This document shows, in pieces, positions 56,491 through 64,000 of a stretch of DNA of 64,000 nt. The notes under the pieces were generated by a model that searched no databases, had not been told where the DNA came from, and saw only the letters and a list, made by a program, of their open reading frames with translations. Source of the DNA: Cinnamomum chago (taxonomy: Eukaryota > Streptophyta > Magnoliopsida > Laurales > Lauraceae). How positions within the stretch are numbered: position 1 is the first letter of the stretch; every line of letters begins with the position of its first letter. The DNA is taken from positions 45,227,001-45,291,000 of the forward strand of contig CP142458.1 in the NCBI GenBank assembly GCA_038049695.1. Reading direction: 5' to 3'. The position numbers were made by a program, and so were the translations under genes.

Positions 56491-57069
56491 ATGATGTGGA
56501 TCAAGTAATTGAGCAGGCTTTGACCTTCTGAGTTCATTTGATTGAGCATATGGGGTCCGAACCCATGTGTAAAGTCCCATGACTCAGTAAAGGAACCCAA
56601 AACAGTCCCTAACATGTAAGAATTGAATAACCAGGGGTTGTTTTATAAATCACAAACTATGGGGGTGATAATGCAATTTTGAATAAACTGCACTTCATAA
56701 ACAGTGCACAGAACGTGGGTCTTGTGTGTGAGTGTTGTTTGGAGCAGTTAGTTGATGGGGTCCAAATGGGCCCAAACCCAAGTGTAACTGGGCCGACCCT
56801 GTTTTGGAAAAAAAATAAATCAAAATCTGAATTTTAAATCCAAATAAAAGAAGGATTCTCTTCATAGGATTCTCTTCATTCATGCATAATGGGAAGAGAT
56901 TTAAAGTATCAGCCAAAATGGAAGGATTTTGAATGCTCTAAATCATAAAAGGGAGAGATCTGGGTGATGACTGTGCATGCACAGAGGTCAACAGTTAATT
57001 CCATTACCACTTTTCTTTATTTGCTTTTTCCTAGTATATTATGGATTTAATGTTAGCTGATATCAAGGG

Positions 57070-57250
57070 TGTGACGCCCCGAAGTCCCACATCGACTATA
57101 GAGAGGAAAGTGAATGGGGTTATATGTAGAGTTTACACCCTTACCTTGCATGAGGCCTTTTGATGGGTTGAGGCCCATCTGAAGCAAAACCGTGAGGCCC
57201 TTGGGCCCAAGCGGACAATATCATGCATGCATGAAGGGTGGGGCGTTACA
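57070..57250 (+). repeat. 5' LTR of the TRIM (181 bp)
   Basis: Starts tgtgacgccccgaagtccca, ends gtggggcgttaca, directly followed by aa and the primer site tggtatcagagcc. Confidence 0.93.
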
Positions 57251-57410
57251 AATGGTATCAGAGCCGACTCTCGACTAGTTCGAGTGTGGGTCCCCTGCCG
57301 TGGTTTGGTGCAAGTGGGCGGGTCTACATGTGGGCGGGCCAAGAGGGCTGGCAGGCTACAGGGACTGGTAGACTACTGCACAGAGACGTGCAGCCCTAAG
57401 ACGGGTGGAA

Positions 57411-57591
57411 TGTGACGCCCCGGAGTCCCACATCGACTATAGAGAGGAAAGTGAATGGGGTTATATGTAGAATTTACACCCTTATCTTGCATGAGGCCTT
57501 TTGATGGGTTGAGGCCCATCAGAAGCAAAACCGTGAGGTCCGTGGGCCAAAGCGAACAATATCATGTATGCGTGAAGTGTGGGGCGTTACA
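57411..57591 (+). repeat. 3' LTR of the TRIM (181 bp)
   Basis: Starts tgtgacgccccggagtccca after gacgggtggaa and ends gtggggcgttaca. It has the same length as the 5' LTR, with substitutions only. Confidence 0.93.
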
Positions 57592-57970
57592 AAGGGTGTA
57601 ATGGGATCAAGGGAATTTTAGAGATTGTGTCTTTAAAAGGTTGTGGGTTTAATGTTAGCAGATATCAAGGGTGTAATGGGATCAAGGGGATTTTAGAGAC
57701 TATCTTTAAAAGGATGGCGTAGGGATGATGGTTGGAGGTCATGTTCTGGTTAAGAAAAACAATAAAAAAACACAGAGTGAAGGCAGAATTTTCTATTTTC
57801 TTCTGGTTTTTAATTGTTGGTGAATGGTGTTCTGTAATATAACTGCTGGTCTGGGGCTTGTTGGCTGTCCATTGAAGGTGTGACAATCACATTACAATGT
57901 TAGGTTGGTGTATAACCAGATCTGTCAGGATATTGTTTAACCTGATCCAGGTTAGTCTTGTTAGAGATCA

Positions 57971-59177
57971 CTTGGTAGAGAGCCGGAGAGACCATCTGCT
58001 GGTGGTCGTTGGTTGTTGCTGCGTTTTCTTCTTCTTCCTCCCCCTTATATTCTTTTCCTCTTCATTTTCTTACTGTTCCATCTAAAATTGAAGGGGTGAA
58101 TGCCTTTTAATGTGTCTTATTTTCTTTTTGGTTCGAACATCTGATGTTTTGACGCATGGAAAATTCTTAGATCCACGTGGGGCCACCTTTTTTTAAACTG
58201 CTCAAAATAAATGCCTTTCCTCTTGTATGGGCCCTGGCCAAATTTTACTCTGATAGGAGATGGACCCACAGTCAGATTGATCATTTAGGGGTATTGATAT
58301 TGATTTATGGTATGCATTGTTAAAAAAATAGATTTTAGCATTTTCCAATACCAGGATTTATATATATACATATATATATATTCCAATTTTGGGGTAAAAA
58401 TAAAATAAAATCATGTAGCGAATAGCCATGTACCATGATGTATGAGTTTTGGGTTCGACCGCGATGTCTATCTCGATCGATATTTTGAAGCATGTGTATT
58501 GGGTCCATTAGAGATCTCATTGACCTAATAATTTTTCTGTGTCTGACTTTTAATTGGTAACATATCCTGAATGATTAGTTTTCATACCCTCGTTTGTGTC
58601 TTCCCTCCATCTGTTAACTGATCTACCACAATTCTACTAGTGCAACTAACATTCTTTCTTGGTTAATTCTTTATTGAAGCCGTTGGTGGCCTTTTGTTGC
58701 TCAAATAACTAAATCCTTTGTGTTACGAAGATAACAGGGCCAATAATTGTACAAACATGGATCGCCATGCAAAACTTAATTGAATGCTGGAAATATTGTT
58801 TTAAACCTTAAATTGGGGCTTTCATTCACCTTTGATCATTTCATTTAGTAAGGTCCTATCTAATTATGCGCGGCTCTGCTGTTGATAAATTATGACTTCC
58901 ATAAAATTATCTATTTACATAGTTGGGACAAGGCTTTGATGATGGTGATGATGATAAAATTATGTATTTACATCATCAACTGAAATGTTTCTTTCGGTTC
59001 TTCTATCACAAGCTATCTTGCAGTTGCAAGCCTCTATGATTTTTTTCCTTGTACCACCATACTAATTTTAATAGTGACAAGGATATTTGTTTTCTTGAAA
59101 TACTAATTCTGATGGCCTTTTCTTTTTTTTTCTTTTTTTTTCTCTTTTTATATTTTTATGTTGCATTTTTATGGTAG
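57971..59177. other. Rest of NAGLU intron 5, mostly unassigned
   Basis: No gene is recognised. A (TA)n stretch lies at 58360-58381. At 58920-58957 'gttgggacaaggctttgatg' followed by GAT repeats is the same RTE LINE tail seen at 17405 and 19440, here without coding sequence. The T/C-rich tract at 59120-59155 leads into the exon 6 acceptor. Confidence 0.45.
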
Positions 59178-59272
59178 ATGGGGTGGGCCATTACCAGAAA
59201 GTTGGTTTGATCAGCAGTTACTTCTGCAAAAGAAAATCCTTTCCAGAATGTATGATTTTGGAATGGCGCCAG
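59178..59272 (+). CDS. NAGLU: NAGLU exon 6 (last exon in the window)
   Basis: 95 bp between acceptor atggtag (ending 59177) and donor GTACAA (59273). It completes the Gly codon left by exon 5 and codes for [20 protein letters not shown], then [11 protein letters not shown] plus one base. The next codon should start a V-L-P-x-F-x-G motif, which is not found in the remaining 4.7 kb, so the gene continues outside the window. Confidence 0.93.
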
Positions 59273-59391
59273 GTACAAATTTTCATTTGGACTACTCTCT
59301 TTGTTGAATTCTGAATATATTAGTCATTCATGCTTCTGAGAATTCCTCTTATGCAATTAATGACATAATTTGGTGAGACGTTGTCACGACC

Positions 59392-61277
59392 CAAATTCCG
59401 AGGCCTTGTCGGATATCCGGATCGTGATAACTTGGCAACATTTACCATACATTTATCAAATAGTTCCAGCAAGAAGGTAGGCATTTAAATCAAACCATAA
59501 TTTCAATTAATTTTATGAAAAGTCAATGACACCAATAATCTATGCATAATAAAAATCCTTATGCCTTGACTGAATCAATAATGTACTTAAGATATTAAGT
59601 AAATTCCCTAAAACAAGAGCTAATCTCTCTAACAATCATTTAAATGTTTCTCGTTCTCTCCTTTCAACCACGCATGCCAAAATCTACGTGTTGAACGCCG
59701 TCCTGTTTTGGCTCACCCGCGATAAGATTACCTGAAGGGAGCAACACACATTAGTACTACTGGTAAATGAATATTCCTAATTACACAAGTCATATATAAC
59801 ATAACATCACATAATCAACAAATCTGAATCAATAATCAAATATTATTAAAAGTACATTCACATACAAATCCGTGCCCATGCACATTACCACGCCTCAAAG
59901 GCCCATCGTATACATGTACACCGGTCACCCTGACACTGTCTCATTAGACACGTCCACTAAGGACCAGCCAACTCAATGGCCATTCACGTCCACTAAGGAC
60001 CAGCCGCTATAACGGCCCGGACACTAAGTCCAACATCCCACGTCTGGAATCCCGTGCACAATATCACATAATAACCAGAGTTTATCTTTATTAATGATTT
60101 ACACAACAATATTGTGGAACCAACCCCATTCAAGTCCTAATCATATTAGTGCCCCACTTCTAGTCATCATAGTTTAAGGAATCATATGGGAATGGCCCAC
60201 CTTCATAGCATAATATACAAACAACCGAAACATGCCAACATGCCCAAACAGTCCTTACAATACATCATAAATTACACACAACTTTCAATTACTACAGATA
60301 GAAGGGGTCATATGGTAATTATGTACTCATCCTAGGGTTATTCTTTAATTATCCAGCACATCTGTCCACACAGGAACCGTTACATAACATAATTCACGCC
60401 TGCACACTCTCATTATAGAATCCAGTGGGTCCCACTGGACCAAACCAAGATCAGACCTAATGTCTAAGGTTGCCCAAGGATAGGCTTTACTCTTAATGGA
60501 TTGGATTCACCATCAGATATCTTTACTTGCCCTCACAGTCTCAACAAACGCAAATATAATTCATGAATAAGCCTTATGGTTAACAAAATTGAAATTTCTG
60601 GATAACTGGGCAGATGGAGCCCAGGCCACATGGGACCACCACCATTCAGGTCGTCCCTGGGCCCCCTTCAATATGTGGGGTCCTAATCTATGATTAAATT
60701 AGATAGTGGGTCCCAGTCGACCCAACTACCCTGTTTTCTCAATATAACGTCTCTGTTGCAAACAATCAAATAGATGGGGCCCAAATAGGGCCCACTTCAC
60801 ATGGGTCCAGGTCTTCTAGGGTCGACCAAGGGTCCATTACAGGATGTGGGGTCTTGATCATTGATCAGATCATGTAGTGGGTCCTAGTATGCTTATCGAC
60901 CAAATTGCTCTGTTGCATCAAATTCATGCCTGTATGCATAAAATCCAATGGATGGTAGCCCAAACGGAATCCAATCCGCATAGGACCAGCACCACCATGG
61001 TCGACTAGAAGTAGGTCCCCCACTCCCAGGTTCAAATCTATCAAACAGTGGGCCAGGGGGTCCCACAACCCTTTAACGTCAATTCCTGCCATTGACACTA
61101 ACCTCTGTTTCAGCAAATTTTCATACTTGAACAATGAATTCTCATGAATCTGCACTCTAATCAATTTGTATCATCACACATCCATTGATATATGATTCTT
61201 AGACCAAAACAGATTTCCTTAGATCTCCTTAACATAGATCTCCTTACATTATACCCATACAAATCACTGTATGTGTA
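59392..61277. repeat. LTR-like sequence of the TGTCACGACCC family (intron 6)
   Basis: Begins tgtcacgacccaaattccga, followed by 'gatatccggatcgtgataac'. It contains a short repeat 'acgtccactaaggaccagcc' (59949 and 59986) and many 'gggtcccac/gggcccac' words. No gene is visible. It lies upstream of a gypsy gag-pol on the + strand, but no primer site was found at its end, so its relation to that element is uncertain. Confidence 0.45.
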
Positions 61278-61409
61278 ATATCCTGTATTATATGGGCCAG
61301 GATTAGTCTGGCCTAGGTAGTACTTTAGTGGTTCTCTTATTATGAAATTAGTAATAGTACTTATTAAGGAATTAGAAATTGGAAAGTGTAATTTGAAACT
61401 TTGGTGCAG

Positions 61410-64000
61410 GGAAATTTGACGGTAGCCAAGTACGCTCTTAAGTTTACAGTGCTGTCTCATTTTGCTGAAACATTAGTGGCTACAGAAGGAGAAAAGATGG
61501 AATGATTCGTGAACGGTCTTAGACCAGACATAAAAAAGGACGTGAAGCTGCATGAACCAAAGACTTATGCTGAAGCTTTAAGAAAAGCTTTCGTCTCAGA
61601 AGAGGCCATCGAAGACATAAAGAGGCAAACTCAAATGACGTCCACTGAAGGAAAAACAGACAACTCCAAGCACCAGTTCCCCAATAAGAAACAGAAAACT
61701 GGAGCCAAGCCGGTCTGCAACCATTGCGGAGGATCACATGAAACAAATCAATGCCGGAAAAGACCTGGAGTGTGTTTTGGGTGTGGAAAAGGAGGTCATA
61801 AGGTAAAAGACTGTCCAGAGGTCAGGGAGAGAAATCAGACCAAACGGAAAGGTGGATGTTACGGTTGTGGTCAGGAAGGGCACCAAGTCAAGGACTGCCC
61901 GAGTAAGCAGGGAAGGAATCAAATCCAGACACAAGGACAAGCACCTCCGCAAAATCAGCAGGGTCGAGAGCGTCCACAAAACCAGCGTTATTATCAGAAT
62001 CAGACACATCAGCCCCATGGAAATAAGCAAAACCCACCCCAAGAACAACATTACAACCTTGGCCGGAATAACCAAGGAGGGAATCAGACGGGACAACAGC
62101 AGAACGGAAGGCTCTTTGCCATGACTCACCATGATGCGGAAGCGGCCAACCATGTAGTCGAGGGTATGGTCTTAATTTCCAATTTTGAAGCTAGTACTTT
62201 ATTTGATTCTGGTTCAACTCATTCTTTCATCTCACATACTTTTGCTGCCAAGATAGAAAATTCCCCCTCAATTTTGACTAATGCATTAGTGGTGTCTACA
62301 CCCACGGGTGATCAAATATGCACTAGAACCATATTTTATGATTGCATGATAGTGATTGGGCAAGCCCTGATGCCGGCTGACCTGATATTGTTACGTATGA
62401 ACGACTTTGATGTTATACTGGGCATGGACTGGCTTACTAGGTATCGAGCTATTTTAGACTGCTTTAACAAAGTAGTTCGGTTTAATCTAGAGGGACTTAC
62501 TCATGTTAGTTTGGTGGGAAAAAGGAGACTAGTTCGGTCAATGGTTATCTCAGCCATCAAAGCTGGTGAGTTACTGAGGAATGGGTGCAAAGGCTTTTTA
62601 GCCTTCATTTCGGAGGATAAACCAAAACTACGTATAGAAGATTTTCCCATTGTTAGGGAATTCCCTGACGTATTTCTGGATGACTTGCCTGGATTTCCCC
62701 CACTTCGGGAGGTCGATTTTACCATTGAAATAATGCCGGGTACGGCCCCGATTTCCAAGGCACCCAATCGAATGGCTCCAGCAGAATTAAAGGAACTCAA
62801 GGATCAATTGAAGGAACTATTGGACAAAGGACTCATCAGGCCTTGTGTGTCCCCATGGGGAGCACCGGTGTTGTTCGTAAAGAAGAAGGATGGAACATTG
62901 AGAATGTGCATTGATTATAGGTAGTTAAATCAGGTGACCATTAAGAACAAGTACCCTCTACCCCGCATTGATGAACTGGTTGATCAATTGCAAGGAGCGA
63001 AATACTTTTCCAAGATAGATCTAAGGTCCGGCTACCATCAGCTAAGAGTAAGGGAGGAAGACATTCCCAAGACGGCGTTTCGGACGCGGTATGGTCATTA
63101 CGAGTTTCTAGTCATGCCTTTCGGATTGACCAATGCGCCAGCCGCCTTTATGGCATTGATGAACCAAGTTTTTCAACCCTATCTGGATAAATTCGTGGTG
63201 GTATTTATTGATGATATCCTCATCTACTCTAAAGAAAGGCAAGAATATGGCGAGCATTTGCGTACCTCCTTGCAGCTCTTGAAGGACAACCAGCTTTATG
63301 CGAAGTTGAGTAAGTGTGATTTCTGGTTAGAGCAAGTCACCTTTTTGGGGCACATTATTTTCGGAGACGGATTATCTATAGACCCTACAAAAATAGAAGC
63401 GGTTATGAATTGGAAGCGAACTTCAAATGTTTCAGAAGTTCGGAGTTTCTTAGGCCTGGCGGGTTATTATCGAACGTTCGTACAAGGATTTTCTACGATT
63501 GCTAGACCATTGACTAGACTCGCAAGGAAGGATGTTCCGTTCACTTGGGACGAGAAATGTGAGGGTAGCTTCAGAACATTGTAAGCTAAACTGACATCGG
63601 CACCAATACTCGCCCTTCCGGCTGGGAGTGAAGGATTTGTTATCTATTGTGATGCGTCGTTGCAAGGGTTAGGGTGTGTTCTCATGCAGCGTGGAAAGGT
63701 GATTGCGTATGCTTCCAAACAGCTAAAGGTTCATGAACAAAATTATGCTACGCACGACCTTGAGTTGGCAGCTGTAGTTTTTGCATTGAAAATTTGGAGA
63801 CACTACTTTTATGGTGAAGAATTTAAAGTTTATACAGATCACAAGAGCCTCAAATATGTATTTTCTCAAAAAGAATTGAATTTGCGCCAACGAAGATGGA
63901 TGGAATTCTTGAAGGATTATAATTTCTCTATATTTTATCATCCAGGAAAAGCGAATGTTGTAGCCGACGCCTTAAGTAGGAAATCAACACAGATGGCTTG
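61410..64000 (+). pseudogene. Tekay/Del-like gypsy gag-pol, 5'-truncated, runs off the window
   Basis: One continuous frame with three nonsense codons. gag: TVAKYALKFTVLSHFAETLV, stop 61503, [20 protein letters not shown]. Three CCHC knuckles ([41 protein letters not shown]) at 61715-61900, then a Gln/Asn-rich linker. Protease [14 protein letters not shown] at about 62190. Reverse transcriptase starts near 62660; CIDYR, stop 62922, then [45 protein letters not shown]. Stop 63582, then RNase H with [32 protein letters not shown] and [15 protein letters not shown] at the edge. The first part of gag is missing. Chromovirus features suggest the Tekay/Del clade. Confidence 0.88.

Larger units (their letters stand above)
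57070..57591 (+). mobile_element. Complete TRIM element inside the 3' LTR of gypsy E
   Basis: 522 bp with 5-bp target-site duplication aaggg (57065-57069 and 57592-57596). The interrupted LTR text 'atcaagggtgtaatg' is readable intact at the homologous place of the 5' LTR. Two 181-bp LTRs (57070-57250, 57411-57591) have inverted ends tgtgacgcccc / ggggcgttaca. The interior of 160 bp holds a primer site tggtatcagagcc (57253-57265) and a short purine-rich tract (gacgggtggaa, 57400-57410), with no coding capacity. The LTRs differ at about 11 of 181 positions. Confidence 0.93.
42508..57970 (+). mobile_element. Gypsy element E (chromovirus-type), holding three later insertions
   Basis: Two LTRs with matching text (tgatgtggatcaagt... 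at 42508 and 56492) enclose gag, protease, reverse transcriptase, RNase H and integrase in gypsy order on the + strand. After removing the insertions at 44482-48144, 49706-54645 and 57070-57591 the element is about 6.3 kb. A primer site ttggtatcagagccg is at 43445 and a polypurine tract aagtgggggaaga precedes the 3' LTR. All proteins carry stops or frameshifts. No target-site duplication was found, and the far end of the 3' LTR is unclear. Confidence 0.85.
56492..57970 (+). repeat. 3' LTR of gypsy E, interrupted by a TRIM
   Basis: Begins tgatgtggatcaagtaattg after the polypurine tract and follows the 5' LTR with scattered substitutions, except for the 527-bp TRIM plus target duplication at 57070-57596. 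Similarity fades after 'cctgatccaggttagtcttg' (57940-57960), so the last 30 or so bases of the LTR are lost or rearranged. Confidence 0.8.
11953..59272 (+). other. NAGLU gene span (alpha-N-acetylglucosaminidase, 5' part; continues beyond window)
   Basis: Six exons join in phase: 76 codons, 25 codons + tt, a + 70 codons + t, at + 40 codons, 28 codons + gg, a + 31 codons + g. The 273-residue product follows plant NAGLU (GH89) without a gap from the signal peptide through [47 protein letters not shown] and WGGPLPESW to DFGMAP. NAGLU removes terminal alpha-N-acetylglucosamine from glycans; in animals it is the lysosomal heparan-sulfate enzyme, and in Arabidopsis the CYL1 homologue is needed for reproductive development. 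The family is about 800 residues long, so roughly two thirds, including the catalytic glutamates, lies to the right. Introns are 4.8, 3.9, 14.2, 3.4, 20.1 and >4.7 kb. Confidence 0.93.

Noticed and set aside
57070..57591. A tandem duplication of genomic DNA
   Set aside because: The duplicated 181-bp blocks have inverted TG/CA ends, a tRNA primer site between them and a 5-bp target duplication, so this is a TRIM.
1..64000. CRISPR arrays, bacterial operons, prophage or tRNA genes
   Set aside because: Nothing of the kind was seen; introns, plant retrotransposons and base composition all indicate a plant nuclear genome.

Overview
This is a nuclear window from a land plant, most probably a flowering plant. 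The signs are LTR retrotransposons with plant initiator-Met-tRNA priming sites, two TRIM-type miniature elements (one of them Cassandra-like, with 5S-derived LTRs), plant RTE/L1 LINE remnants, and one host gene whose exons match plant alpha-N-acetylglucosaminidase. Nothing in the sequence fixes the species.

The only convincing host gene is NAGLU (glycoside hydrolase family 89; the Arabidopsis homologue is CYL1/At5g13690), on the + strand. I could assemble six exons by hand: 11953-12180, 16993-17069, 21009-21220, 35424-35545, 38974-39059 and 59178-59272. All have GT/AG junctions and the phases join without a break, giving 273 codons plus one base. This is the signal peptide, the N-terminal domain and the start of the catalytic barrel. 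The gene continues past the right edge. About 0.8 kb of coding sequence is spread over 47 kb because the introns are filled with transposons.

Layout. 1-4.9 kb: LTR pieces of gypsy families and a GC-rich minisatellite. 4.9-11.7 kb: AT-rich intergenic DNA with a Helitron-like 3' end and A-rich degenerate repeats. 11.7-12.0 kb: 5' flank of NAGLU, with a short upstream ORF that overlaps the start codon. Intron 1: an old L1-type LINE on the - strand, interrupted by a short non-autonomous gypsy element with a minisatellite inside its LTRs. Intron 2: RTE LINE tails and a possible terminal-inverted-repeat element. Intron 3 (14.2 kb): two copia copies of one family joined head to head, with a young, nearly intact copia element (24898-30389) inserted into one of them. 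Intron 4: a degraded copia element. Intron 5 (20.1 kb): a stack of insertions. A copia relic holds a Cassandra-like element and is cut by a gypsy element (42508-about 57970). That gypsy element carries a 3.7 kb LTR-only insertion, a young copia element (49706-54645) and a 522-bp TRIM. Intron 6: the start of a Tekay/Del-like gypsy element that runs off the window.

Five insertions have exact 5-bp target-site duplications that I could read directly: 13247-15819, 24898-30389, 44482-48144, 49706-54645 and 57070-57591. These fix the nesting order. The most interesting points are the extreme intron growth of a housekeeping gene, the Cassandra-like 5S-bearing element, the TRIM inside a gypsy LTR, the variable minisatellite within an LTR pair, and the inverted copia pair that could give a long hairpin in the NAGLU pre-mRNA.
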